A program made the position numbers and the translations under genes. Shown in pieces: positions 1-11,391 of a DNA stretch of 64,000 nt. Positions within the stretch are counted from its first letter, which is position 1; every line of letters starts with the position of its first letter. Under the pieces are notes generated by a model, which saw nothing but the letters and a program-made list of their open reading frames with translations, had not been told where the DNA came from and made no database searches. This DNA is from Porphyra umbilicalis (Eukaryota; Rhodophyta; Bangiophyceae; Bangiales; Bangiaceae): positions 124,001 to 188,000 of the forward strand of contig KV918829.1 of the NCBI GenBank assembly GCA_002049455.2. The letters are read 5' to 3'.

Positions 1-829
1 CAGATGACTGCGTGCAGCGTTGCATTGCTCTGTGCGGCGGCTTGGCGCTCGCCCTGGCGGTGCTGGGATCCCTGGTCCGCTCGTACGGCTGGTGTTGTGC
101 GCTGAAGCGGGTTGAGGCGGTTCCAGCCGAGCTGCTGTCGAGACCCGCGGGTAACCGCTTGAACCGGTACGAGTCCCTGTGGGCATGCCTGCATGCAAGC
201 CAATCATCCTTGGATGCCACCCACGGTGCAGAGAAGCACTTCCTTGCCCTGTGCGTCGTGGCCACCAAGGAGTCAGTCCCAAGGTCGGCGCTCGCCGCGC
301 TGTGGCGGGAGGATGAGCCCACTGCCGAGCGGATTGCAGTCCAGCTGAGGGATATCGCGTTGGTGACGCTCAGTGGAACGGGGAAGACCCTGCGCCTCGA
401 GCTTCACGATCTGGTGGTCTGGTACCTGGCCGACTACCGCACGATGACGCGCGACGAACGCATCGCGATGCATGCGGCGATGGTCGACGAATACTGCCGT
501 CTTAACAATGTTTCCATTGTGAAGCAGGAACCTCTGGGTGACCGTGTCGTTGCGGTGCGCAAACTGTGGAAGCTGCGGAAGGACGGCTGGATCGAGGACG
601 CCTTGCCGCGCCTGTTGCTCAGAGGCGGACATCTGGCGGAGCTCAGAGCGTTAATGCGAGAAGCACGCTTTACCACTTGGTACCTGCAAGACGTGGACCA
701 GAGTTCTATGGCGAGACGCTCAAAGCTGGCACGGAGACGGCGGTCGCAGGCGACTTCAAATGCGCTATCGGCGTGCTCGACGCCACTGCCGCGACGGCGG
801 CGCCACGTCCACTCCAACCCCAGCCGTGA
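1..829 (+). pseudogene. NB-ARC (AP-ATPase) protein, C-terminal part, broken
   Basis: The frame is open at the left edge, so the nucleotide-binding P-loop lies outside the window. The motif CGGLALALAVLG near the start matches the GLPL motif of NB-ARC/AP-ATPase proteins. It is followed by an ARC/winged-helix-like stretch (AEKHFLALCVVATKESVP, then LRLELHDLVVWYLADY) typical of this family, whose members act as signalling ATPase switches. Family resemblance ends near base 690. Beyond that the starting frame becomes Arg-rich nonsense, while another frame continues plausibly (EFYGETLKAGTETAVAGDFK) to a TGA at 827-829. This suggests one frameshift or an unrecognised intron at about 690-700. No WD40, TPR or LRR region follows, so the protein is short at its C-terminus. 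The family call is fairly sure; whether it is a pseudogene, mis-assembled or spliced is open. Confidence 0.6.
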
Positions 830-3574
830 CTCCCTCTCCGCACGTCAAGCCACCCACAATGTGCACCCCACGATGTCGGGCGGCTCGGCGGAGGTCGAAG
901 AATGTCGGACACGCGGGGCGGGCGGGCCGGAGGCGGCGAGGGAGTCGACGCTGAGCCGCACAAGTCTGCCAAAGAAGAACGACGTTGATCCGGCCAGCCA
1001 CCACGGTGGCCACCTCGGCCCACTTGGTCGCCCATGTCTCCCGCCTGACGCGGTCATTCGGGGCGACGCCCGTGACGGCGCGTCCCACTGCGCGGGCCCG
1101 ATCCGCCGAGCGGCCTCCCCCGCCCAGAGCCCGTGACCCAGTGCCGTCGTGTTCCCGCCGCTGCCACGACGCCGCCACGCGTACGTCGCCGCCACCGTCG
1201 CGGCGGCGAGCGCGCGCGTGCCGCCACACCGCCGCGTAGCCGCGGGTGGTGGGTACGCTGCACAGCCGCCGCCGCGACAATGGTGGTGGCGCACGGTGGC
1301 GTGCCCGTGACAACCACCGCGTGGCGGCGAGCGCGAGGGGGGGGGAGGGGTGCTGAGGAGCACTGCTGGCACCGCCGTGGAAAGTCGGGGGGGGGGGGGC
1401 GTTGATCCGCAGCCTGGTCGCGAGCCGCCAGCAGGCAGGTCGCGGCCGGACGGCCGGCAGGTCGCGGCCAGACGGCCGCCCGGCAGGTGGCGGGACGGCC
1501 GGCCGACGGCACTCGGGGGGCGGTCACCGGGGGCGCCGCGCTCACCGCGGAGATGTGTGTGGCGGGCGCGTCAATCCCATGGCGTCGGTGGAGGAGCATG
1601 GAGAACGAAGGGTGGCGGGGGGGCGCCGGCGCGCGGCGGACGTGCCGCGCGTTGGTCTCTGGGCAGACAGGTGAGGCACCGACGTGCTGCTCGCGACGCA
1701 GGCGACATGATCCTTTCGACAAACCCGTTTGAATATTAAAGAGGGCGCAAGCGCAACGAACAGCCTCGGCAAGTATGCAAAGAGACAACCCACTGAGAGA
1801 GGCCGCATATTGAATAAGACAAGTACTGTCATGGTCTGCCACAACACGGCACAGGCCCACCAGATGACACACGCCTTCTCCGTCTTCTTCCTCACTGAAT
1901 ACAAAGCTTGGCAGTGGCCGCCGTCCTCACAGCAGCCACTGCCGTCACTAAAAAGCAGCGGGGCAGCCGCGCCATCGCGCGCAAACAGCCGGCAACAACA
2001 CCACTGCCGCGTACTCGCGGCGTAGGTGCCGACTGCGCATACGCAGGGCGCACCAACGGGTCGACAGCGGGCGGAGTCGACGCGCCACCCCTCCCGTTTC
2101 CACGTGATACCACCCGCGTGGCAATCCAGAAAAGCCCCTTACCCCCTACATCGGCGCGGCGACGAGCAGCAGCGCCGACCGCGACGCCGCTCCCCGAGCG
2201 ACCCGCCGTTGTCGACGCACGCTTGCGCCTGCGACGGTGGCGGCCCGCCGCTGCTGTCCATCCCCGCTCCCCCCCCCCCCCGCCGACGAAACTGAGCGGC
2301 GGGGTGACGACGACCCCAAACTTGACTGCGTACAGCAACCCCCCCGACGCCGTCCTCCCCGCCACTCGGTGCCCGTCGGGCGACACGTGCACCGCGTCGG
2401 CATAGCCGGCGGCGGTGGCGGCGCTGTGAACCCTAACTGGTGTTGGATCAATTAGGCAGTTTGAGAGATTGTGGGAGCCACAATACTTTTATGAACACCC
2501 CCTGAAGGGGCACTGAGCCCCGCTTTTCACCACAATTTTTGTGATCGCATGTTGCACCGCCCATTGACTGGCAAGCTTTACACTGCCAGGCGCTCCTCCA
2601 TGTCAAGAAAAACAACCTTTGCTCACCCCGTTGGCGTCCCTCTCGGCGACGGGCTGGGGCACCCACTGTGCCAACCCCCCACCACCTCAACCGCCGACGT
2701 CGCCGCCACCGCCTTCGGACAAGAGGGGGTTGAGCCGCCGCAGAGCGCGCAGGGTGGTGGCGGGGTTGGGTCGGGGCAGCCGCCCAGTCCGCCGCCGACG
2801 GCGGCGCCACCGCCGGCCGAGAGGGGGGATGTCGACCGCCGCCGCCGCGCGTCGCCGGCGGTCGCCGCCCCCGGCGAGGCGGTCGTGGCCGGCGCTGATG
2901 GCAGCGCCGTCGGGTCACCGCCGCGAGTGGCGGTGGCGGCGGGGGTGGCCGCCGCCGTGCCCGCAGAGGCCGGAGCGACCGCCGCCCCCGCCGCTCCGTC
3001 CGCGGCGACGGCACTCTGATTGTTCCGCCGGTGCTCAGGCCGTCGCCGGCAGAGCGTCCTTCGCGACCGCCGCCGCTGGCGTCGGCCGCCGCCGCCGCCG
3101 ACCGCCGCCAGCGTCGACAGCCGCCGCCGCCGCCGCCGCCACAGCTCCACCCCTGCCGCGGTGGTGGTGCGACCACCCGCGCCCACTGGCGACGCCGCAG
3201 CGGGGACGGTTGGTGCCGCGAGGAGGGGGTGGCGCAGCCACCGCTTGCCGCACCGACGGCGGGCGAACGCGCCACGACGGCAACACCAGGTGTTCGCGCC
3301 CACACGCCATCCCGCACGCGCGGAGACGGCAGCAACGCCACGCTCGCCGAAGTGGCCATCGTTTCCATCAGTCGGCTTCGTCGCCTCGGCCGCGGCGGCG
3401 GCGGCCGCCGCCGCCACCGTGTCGCGCCCACACCTTGGCGAACGTCGGCGGTAGAAAGGCAGGGCCGAGCCCAACCCATCCCCTCTTCACAGTCTGACCG
3501 CCCCGGACAACCCTGACGGTGTAACATGTACCCTTGAGTCTCTGTCGTGCTACCGCAGACACGTTACACAAGCG
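830..3574. other. GC-extreme intergenic region, no supported gene
   Basis: Both strands carry long open frames only because GCC/GGC-rich sequence rarely forms stops; their translations are Arg/Pro/Ala mixtures in every frame with no recognisable domain. Two less GC-rich patches (about 1700-1900 and 2450-2600) also show no gene. Long C or G runs occur near 1390 and 2270. Confidence 0.6.
1434..1504. repeat. Imperfect short tandem repeat
   Basis: About three imperfect copies of a 20-28 base unit beginning GGCAGGTCGCGGCC (starts near 1434, 1455 and 1482), each ending in a GACGGCC-like block. It lies in noncoding GC-rich sequence. Confidence 0.55.
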
Positions 3575-3861
3575 CACCAAAGAATTTGAAAGAGCGTCGG
3601 CAATCTTTGAATGTCTCCAGACAGGTGATGGCAGACGACAGGCGGTTTTGGCCATTCTGACTAGTACAGCCGAGTGCCTCGGCTGGATTGCTGTCTTCCC
3701 AATTTTGGCCGATGTGGTCGCAAGTCAAGACAGGGTCTGGGTCAACCGCCCATTGGCCGATCCATTTTTTCCGGCTGAATGGATGGCTGAGACACAGTTG
3801 CGCACAGTTGATCACCCTTCTTGACATCGACGGGATCGGCCAAAATTGGGAAGACAGCAAT
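3575..3861. mobile_element. MITE-like foldback element with perfect 27-bp inverted repeats
   Basis: Bases 3687-3713 and 3835-3861 are exact reverse complements (27 bp, starting ATTGCTGTCTTCCCAATTTT), enclosing 121 bp with weaker internal inverted similarity. The stretch just to the left (about 3575-3685) resembles, in inverted orientation, bases 61200-61295 next to another element with related ends. No coding capacity is seen. This fits a non-autonomous DNA transposon; no target-site duplication was identified. Confidence 0.65.
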
Positions 3862-6800
3862 AAAGTCAGTGTAGTGGTGCTCAAAATTCCATGTTCTGTT
3901 CGAGTTAAGCTGGCAGCTGCGTTGTGGCATCTGGCTTCTGCCACGCGCTGCGTCGGACAGGCGAGGTTGGCGTCTTCTTGGTCATGTTCGGGAAGGCGGC
4001 CCCGCCTGCCGCCGCCGCGCTGTCGCCGTGGCGCGCGAGGGACGCTGCGCCCTCGACAGCGTCGGACAGGGTTGGGCCGCACCATCACCCACTGCCGCGT
4101 CGTGAGTGGTGGGGTCCAACGCTGCTAGCCGTTTCGTCAGCCCACGGAGGGTGCTGCGGCCGCTCGTGGAGTCACCTGTTCTTGTGCTCAACGCAACGGG
4201 CGGGGAAAGCCGCGGGGGGGGTGCCAGCACGGCTGCAACTGGAAAATCCATGCTTGCAAGGTGGGACCAGCATTTCCACACTACCGACAGCAGCCGTCCT
4301 CGCTTGCTCGCACGCCGTCGAGGTGCCAGCCGCCCTCCCCCTCGTCAGTTTCCCGGCAGACCATGGTGGAGGGCAGTGCGCGCGCCATTCATGAAGTAGG
4401 CAACTCTGCCATCGGCATTCGCACCGGCCTCACGCATTGCTGCCATAGTGCTGAGTACGTCCAGACGGTGGAGTCTCGTCGCACGCGGTGTTTCTCGATT
4501 CTGCTATGCCCGCCCCAGCCAGCGTGGCGGCACAACGCCGCTGCCCACTGCGCTAAATGCCGCTGCTCAACCCCCCGGTCGTCAAGATGGTGTCTGCTCG
4601 CGTTTCTCTCTTGAACGTGCAAGAGACATGCACCCAAACCCACAGACAAGCAAGTCGTGCACCGCGCCCCGCATGCAGGACAGCAACCTCCCCCCTTGCA
4701 ATCGCACCATCCCCCGCTGGCGTCTCCCCAACGCTGGCCGCCACAGCGGACAATGCCGTTTCAATCGAGTCCGAGTGCCGCCGCCAGGTCACGCAGCGCG
4801 GCCCGTGCTCCACCTGCCGGCAGGCCCGTGGTCCGCCGCGCCACCGCCACTGCCGCGGCGGCCGCCGCGGCCGCCGCGCCCTCTCGAGGCCGCCACGGCA
4901 CAAGCGCGGGCACGCGCCCGCCCGCGCGGCCGAGAGGCGTGGACGCCCGACACGCCCGCGGGTGGTAGGCGACAAACGCGGACGTGGTCGCCCCCCCGCG
5001 GCGCCCTTGCAGGGATTCCCAGGCGCCGCCACCGTCGCCGCCGTCGCCGCCGTCGCCACCCCACTGGCGGCGGGCGTAGACGCCGCGGCCGGCCGCCGGG
5101 CGCCCCCGTGCGCCTCCGCCACCGTCACGGGCAACGCCGCCGCGGCGCCGTGCCGCGCGTGGACGCCACCCGGCCCCGCCTCTGGGCCAGACCCCACCGA
5201 CGCCCCGCCCGCGGAGTGGCGGCGCACCGCCCGCGCCGCCGCCGCCGCGCGGCGGCGTGGGGAGGGCGCCCGCGCCGCCGCCGCCGCCGCCGCCGCCGTC
5301 GACGGCGGCGACGCCGACCCGACGCCGGGCCCGCGAGCGCCCGTCGGGGCGGCGGCACGCGCCGCGGCGCGTCGGGGCGACCGCCGCAGCGCGGGAGGCC
5401 GTAGGGGGCGCGGCGGTGCACCGGGCGGGGCGGCCGCCCCCGTGTCGGCGCCACACGGCGGGGGCGCGGGCGGCACGTCCCGACGACGCGGGGAGCGCCG
5501 CGGAACACAGAGGGGGGGAGGTGCCCCCGCCGTTGCGGGCGCCGCCGTCGCCGCCGCCCCATCGCGCGCGGCGGCCGTCGGCTCGGCGGGCAGCCCCGCG
5601 TGGCGCCGCGGGGAGCGACGGCGACCGGCGGCCGACGGGGGGGGCGGCACCGCCGCGGGCGCCGCCGCCACCGCCAGGGCGGTCATGGTCGATCGGCGGC
5701 GGGACGGGGGGGTGGGCAACGGGACACGACCAGCAGCGCAGCGACGGGGGCGGGGGGGGGGCGCGACGGCGGCGCCGGGTAACGCACGGGGCGGTCACCA
5801 ACACGCCGGCGGTCGTGCGGCGCCGACGGGGGGGAGGTGGTGACCCCTGCCCACCCAGAGCTCAACTCGGGCGGGTGTGGCGGGTGTCCTCCCGACCGCG
5901 CGCGCGGGGCGGCCGCGGCCGCGCCGCACGCGGGGGCCCCCGCGGGGGCTGGCGGCGCAGGCGCCCGCGCCGCGGCGCAGGCGCCCGCATGCCTCACCGG
6001 GAGGGGGTGGGGCGGGGGCCGTCGGGAAGCGGCATCGCGGGGGGTGGGGTGGAGGGGAAGCGGCGTCGGGGGGGAGGGGTGGAGGGGAAGCGACGTCGCG
6101 GGGGGGGCGGCGCCGCCGGGCCCGAGGTGCGGGAACGGGGGCGGGGGCGGGACAGAGACGGGGCGGGGCGCAGGCCGCGCCCAGCGTGTCGTTGGTGACG
6201 GTGACGGGTGGATCCGAGCGGATGGCTGACGACCAAAATTCCCTGGCCTTTAGGACAGGGTGCTCTCAAAGTGTAGTGATGCACACATATATTTAGATCA
6301 CGGGACTTGCTCTCCGTTTCAGAGATGGCAGTCTGCATTCGTGTCCTCAGGGATCTGAGGGCGTGTCGACGTTGGGAGGGTCGCGATGACGCTAAAAGCG
6401 AATAGAGTTACGTGGCTGAGAAGGACTGTCCTGCCACGAGGGTCACAGGGCCCGGACGGTGACTGCCCCCCTACCACCCCCCACCGCCCCGAGTTGGGCG
6501 CGGCGACCGCGCGCAGCGACTACGGGGGTTGAACGCGCCCGCGATGACCCGCGGGTGATCGTGCCTGCGCGCCGGCTTCTGTTGCGGCGGCCCGTCGGCC
6601 TGCCATCTAGCGGCGCGATTAGAGGTGCGCTGCGTGGAGGAGTGAAGGCCCCTCCCGTCGGCGTCGCGCGACGCCGGCGAGTCGCCGCAGCTGCGGTGCC
6701 GGCGGTGGCACCCTTTTCCCCGCCCCACGTTTCCCCCGCCACGGCAACGTGGCTGTACGTGCCCCCGTGCGCGCTCGCGGCTATGGAGTCGGCCGGCGTG

Positions 6801-6937
6801 CCCGGTGTCGATGCGTCGCCAAGTGCGCCACCGCCCTGAAGGCAAGGGTATTGCACGCACGTGCCTGGAATTTGGTAATGTTGTTGCTGATGCAGTCGAT
6901 GTCAAGGATGAGGAGGCCGGGTTTCGGACGGATCATG
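3862..6937. other. Intergenic region, mostly GC-extreme
   Basis: From about 4750 to 6200 the sequence is dominated by GCC/GGC triplets and C or G runs, with large overlapping frames on both strands that have no recognisable protein signature. The 21 bases 6241-6261 (CCCTGGCCTTTAGGACAGGG plus T) recur exactly at 38141-38161. No gene is supported. Confidence 0.55.
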
Positions 6938-7050
6938 GGATAGTCTTCCCATTTGTTGATCCACTCGATCTGGCTGAATAGGTGGCCGATACAAATTTGG
7001 CTCTGTGGACAGCAACAGGATCGCCCAATACTGGCAAGATATCAATACGC
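6938..7050. mobile_element. Decayed copy of the 3.7-kb MITE-like element
   Basis: The ends (around GGGATAGTCTTCCCATTTG at the left and GCCCAATACTGGCAAGATAT at the right) are diverged inverted repeats resembling the perfect ends of the element at 3687-3861. The interior shares a GGCTGAAT(A/G)G-GTGGC block with that element. This is pattern matching by eye; no target-site duplication was identified. Confidence 0.4.
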
Positions 7051-7250
7051 ATTCACTTGCTGCCCCTCACTCGCTCTCCCGCTCTTGCTGCCTCTCTCTC
7101 GCGCTCCCTCGCGGCGCCAGCGCCCCCGTAGCCGAGCGCATCGGCGCCAGCCACGCTGGGCTGCTAGGGGCTCCACGATCGCGCCCACCGCCACGGCTGC
7201 CCGGCGCCCCTCCCCCCAGCGCCCAGCCTCAGAGTGCCCACGTACAGCCC

Positions 7251-7370
7251 TTCTCCCAAAAATCCCGCACTCCAACTGTTGCAAAATAGTTCCAAACCGG
7301 CCTCTGCGGGGTCGTAGAGGCCGATTTGGCACTCTTTTGCAACTGTTGGAGTGCGGGATTTTCGGGAGAA
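7251..7370. repeat. 120-bp foldback hairpin element
   Basis: Arms of 55 bases (7251-7305 and 7316-7370, starting TTCTCCC and ending GGGAGAA) are reverse complements with about five mismatches around a 10-base centre. Weaker inverted similarity extends outwards on both sides. It could be a foldback transposon or a source of hairpin RNA. It lies downstream of the minus-strand gene at 7938-11391. Confidence 0.7.
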
Positions 7371-7937
7371 CGGCTGTGTGCACGCTGGCGGCGGCGCAGA
7401 CAACCCCAAATCCAGGGGCACGCCAGCCGGACGCGCCGCCAAACACGGAAACAATGATACTCGTGGGGGGACGGCATTGACATCCGCCGCCCCCGCCGGT
7501 CGAGAAAGGCCGCGACCGGCGACGGCCGCGTGGGGGATGGGTGGCCCATCGCCATGCCGACGGTAGCGGCGACACCGCTCGGCAGCACGTTTGGTGGCAA
7601 CGGGGCGCGCTCCTGGCGCCACACGCGATCGTCCGCCGCCCGCCGTCCACTGCCCACCGATACGGCCGTCGACGGCGCGACCGTGCCCGCACCACCGCCG
7701 ACAGCCGGGGTGTTGCAGCTGTTTTTTTGTTTTATTTTTTGTTGCGTGGCTCGTCCAGATCAGCGGCAGGCCACGGGCCCACTGGAGCAGAAGCAATACC
7801 AAAAAAGAAAAAGGGCCGCCGGCTAAATAGTTGTGAAATAAAAAAGGATAGTGAAGAAAGCGCGAGAGCCCCACGCACGCAGATGAACCCCCCGTCCACA
7901 GCGGCCGTACACCACCGGCCGACCCCGAGCCGCCCAC
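7371..7937. other. Intergenic / probable 3' flank, no gene seen
   Basis: This lies downstream of the minus-strand plastid-type gene. A T-rich patch at 7720-7745 and an A-rich patch near 7800-7860 interrupt the GC-rich sequence and could belong to its 3' untranslated or terminator region. No independent gene is supported. Confidence 0.4.
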
Positions 7938-9745
7938 CTACGGCCCTGCATGCTCCACGATGGCCACCCCCCCGTCTCCCTCCCCGCCCCCCCCCCTCGC
8001 CCCCCCCCCCCCCCGCGACCCCGTCACCACTCCCGCCGCCGCAGGCGCAGCGAGCGCAGCAGCTCCCACCCCCCTCCTCCCCCTCGGCCGACACAAAGAC
8101 GCCCGCCTCCCGCAGCCGCCGCGCGGCGCGGCAGACGCCCGCCTCCACGGCCGCGAGCGCGCCGTCGGCGGCGCCGGCCAGCACGCCCACCAGCTGCCGC
8201 CCATTGGACGGCACCTGCCCGCGGACGGCGACCCCCCCGGGCGACACGCCCGCCGTCGTCGCTGCCGACGGCGCGGGGCGGGGCACCACCGTCCGCGCCT
8301 CCGTGTCGATAATCCCATCCGCGTCGGGGGTGTAGACGCGGTCGGCGCCGGCGGCAGCGGCGGCGGCGCCACGCCCGCCGCCCGCCGCGCCGGGCCACCC
8401 CGCCCCGCGCGGCGGCGGCGGGGACGGGGGCGACGCTGCCGCCGCCGTTGCCGTCGCCGCCGCCGCCGCCGCGGCGGCGGTGGCCGTCGCGGTGGCGCCC
8501 CCGCCGCCGCCGCCCGCCGCCCACGCGACGGCGGCGGGCGCGACGCGCGCGGCGGCGGCAGCGACGGCCGCCGGGGGCACGGGCAGCGCCCCCGCCGCCG
8601 CCGCCGCCGCGCCGACCGACGAGGCGGCCGACGAGTAGTCTGGCACGGGCGGCGCGCCCGGCGGCAGCAGCCCCGTCGGCGGCGTCACGGCCACGCCGGC
8701 AGCGTCCTCAGCGCCCCCCCCCCCCCCCCCCCCCCGCCCCCCTCGGCGACGGCCCGTGCCCGCCATCCCCCCCTTGCGGATGCGCCGCGCGCGCGACGTC
8801 GTTGCCGCGTTGATCAACCAGCCGAGCGCGCCGCCGAGGCGCCGCCCGACAATGCTCTTGCCCCCCACCGGCGGCGGCGCGCCCGCCGGCGGCACCCGCC
8901 CCGGCCCCGTCGGCCCGACATACGGGGGCGGCGGCAGCGCCTTGACGCCCCCCCACCGGAGGGTGCCGAGGCCGACGCCAACGACGCCGAGCATCCCCGC
9001 CGACGCGGCCGCCGACAGCACCCACGACGTGCCCGTCACGACGAGGGCGGTCGCACCGACGGCAGCAGCGCCGCCGGCGAGGGCGGCGGGCACCCCCCCA
9101 CCCCCGCCGCGGCGCTTCTTCTTCTTGCCCCGCGCGCCCCCGTCGTCAGCCTCGTCGGCGGGGCGCCCACGGCGGCGGCGGCCGCGGCGGCGGACGCCGT
9201 CGGCGGCGCCAGTCACGGCCGCGCCGACGCCGGCGGCGGTCAGCCGCCCAGTCACCGCGCCCGTCGAGGCGAGCGCCGAGACGGCGGCGGAGGTGAGGGC
9301 GCCGCCCGCGGCGGCGGTGGCCGACCGCGCCGCCGCCGAGCGGCTGGCGGCTTGGCGCTTGGCCACCCCGCGGGCGGCGCGGCGCTCCTCCAGGGGGCGC
9401 AGGGGGGGGTCGGCGCCGAGGGGGGGCGGAGGGGGGGGCCCCCGCCCGCCGTGGGGGGGGGGGGGGGGGGGGGGGGGTGGACGCCCCCGCCGTCGGCGCC
9501 GCCGCCGCCGGCGTGCCCGCGGGGGGGTGTTGGCCCACGGTGGCGGCGTGCCCGCGGGGGGGGTGTTGGCCCACGGCGGGGGGGGGCCCGTCGGCGGCGG
9601 CGGCGGCGGCGGCGGTTGGGCGGCGGCCGGCGTGCCCGCCGGGGGGGTGTTGGCCCACGGGACGCGCGGCGGCGGCGGCCGCGGCGGCGCGTCCGCGTCG
9701 GCCACGGCGGCCGCCGCCGCGGGCGCGTCGGCGTCTGCCACGGCG

Positions 9746-9779
<34 letters not shown>

Positions 9780-10906
9780 GCGGCACCGCCGCCACCTCCA
9801 CCGGCGGCGGCGGCGGCGGCACCACCACCGCCGCCGGCGCGACGGCGGGCGCCCCCCCCCCCCCCCGACCCCCTCCCCCTCCCCCCCCGCGCGCGGAGGA
9901 GCTGCCCCAAGACGGCGCCCGGGCCGACCCCCCCCCCCCCCCCCCCCCCCCCTCGGGCGGCGCCTGCCACCGAAAGCCGTCGAGGAGCGGCGCCGCCAAA
10001 TCCGCCGGGCCGACCGCCCCCCCCCCCCGCCGCCCGCCGCCCGAGCGGCAGCGGCGGGAGCGCCTCGGACAGCCGCCGCCCCGTCGGGCCGCCGCCCGCC
10101 AGGGCGGTGCGCGCGGCGGCGCCCGCGCGCACAACGACGGCGAGGAGGCGGAGGAGGGGCGGCGAGGGGGGGGGGGGGGGGTCACCTCCACATCCACAAT
10201 GACGCGCGAGGCGGGCACCGACGGCGGCGGCGGCGACGCCGCCGTCGGCTGGGGGGGGGGGGGCGGGACGCCGCCCCACCCGCCGTCGCCGTTGCTGCCG
10301 CGGCGGCGGCGGCGGCGGCGGGGGAGCCCCCGCCGCGCGGTCGACGCCCCACCAGCGGCGCTCCGCCGCGGTTTCCGCGGCGCCCCCCGTGGCGGGGGCG
10401 GCCCCCCCCCCCCCCTCCCTCCCCGTCGGGGGGCGCCGGCGCCAGCGGCGGCGGGTGGCGCCCGCCCTCCCCCCCCGCCCCCCACACCGACGGCAGGGGC
10501 GGGAGCGCCGGCAGCTCCAAATCCAACCCGACTTCCAACACCGCCCGCGCCGCCTGCCCCGCCCCGACCGCCGCGCCGACGGCCGACACAAAGGCGCCGA
10601 CGACCGCCCGCGGCGCCGCCGCCACCGCCGTGGCGGTGAGGGAGCGGGGGACGCCCGGGGGGGGGCGGGGCCCGCCCGCCGCCGTGGAGGGGGGGGGGGG
10701 GGGGTTGGGGGGGGCAGGCCCTCCTCCCCCGCCACGGGGTCACGGGCCGCCGCCGGTGGCGCCGGGAGCGCCTCGCCCGGCGGCGACGTGCCGCCGCCGG
10801 GCGGCGGCGGCTCGACGGGCACGGCCGCGTCGGCGGCGGCGGCGGCGGCGGCCACCGGTGCCGCCATGGCCGGCGGCACGGCGGCGCCCGCGGCGGCGGG
10901 CGCAGC

Positions 10907-10942
<36 letters not shown>

Positions 10943-11391
10943 GTCGGCGGCGGCGGCGCCCGCCCGCCCGCGGGGGCGGCGCCCCCCCACCCCCCCCGCC
11001 CGCCGGCGCGGGAGGCGGGAGGTGACCCACCCGCCGAGGCGGACCACGTCTGCCGCCGCCAGCTGCCAGCCGCGCGCGCCCGCGGCGGCGCGCGCGGCCA
11101 CCGCCGCCGCCGCCGCCGCGTCGGTCGACGGCGGCGGCGGCGCCGCCGCCGCCGCCGCCGACGCGGCGGGCAGGGGATCCGCGGGCGCGCGCCCGTCGAC
11201 GGGCGGGGCCTCCCCATTGGCCGCCGCCGCCGCCGCCTCGGCCGAGCCGGCGGCGAGGGGGGGCGGGGGGACCGTCCCGCGGAGCACCGGCCGCCGCCGC
11301 GCGGGGCGCGCGCGCGCGACGAGCGGCGGCCGCACGCGGCCGCCGACGGCCGCCGAGGGGGGGGCGCAAAGACCAAAACGAGGCGCGCCAT
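7938..11391 (-). CDS. Low-complexity, probably plastid-targeted membrane protein, orphan
   Basis: The ATG at 11391 begins an Arg/Ala-rich leader (MARLVLVFAPPP, continuing in a shifted frame after an 8-G run at 11357-11364) that contains almost no acidic residues, like a plastid transit peptide. Protein-like segments then follow on one strand: SAVGAAVGAGQAARAVLEVG near 10570, GPADLAAPLLDGFRW near 9990, three copies of WANTPPAGTP at about 9540-9665, and RPLEERRAARGVAKRQAA near 9370. A hydrophobic Ala/Gly/Val stretch with TSWVLSAAASAGMLGVVG lies near 9000, with KSIVGRRLGGALGWLINAAT near 8840 and DADGIIDTEARTVV near 8310. Poly-Pro/Ala/Gly spacers and long C runs separate them, and the frame changes at several runs. 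The end is uncertain: one frame stops at 7938. I do not recognise the family. Confidence 0.45.

Noticed and set aside
4553..6198. Large open frames on both strands in the 4.5-6.2 kb region
   Set aside because: Same composition artefact: GCC/GGC repeats translate to Ala, Arg, Pro or Gly runs in every frame.
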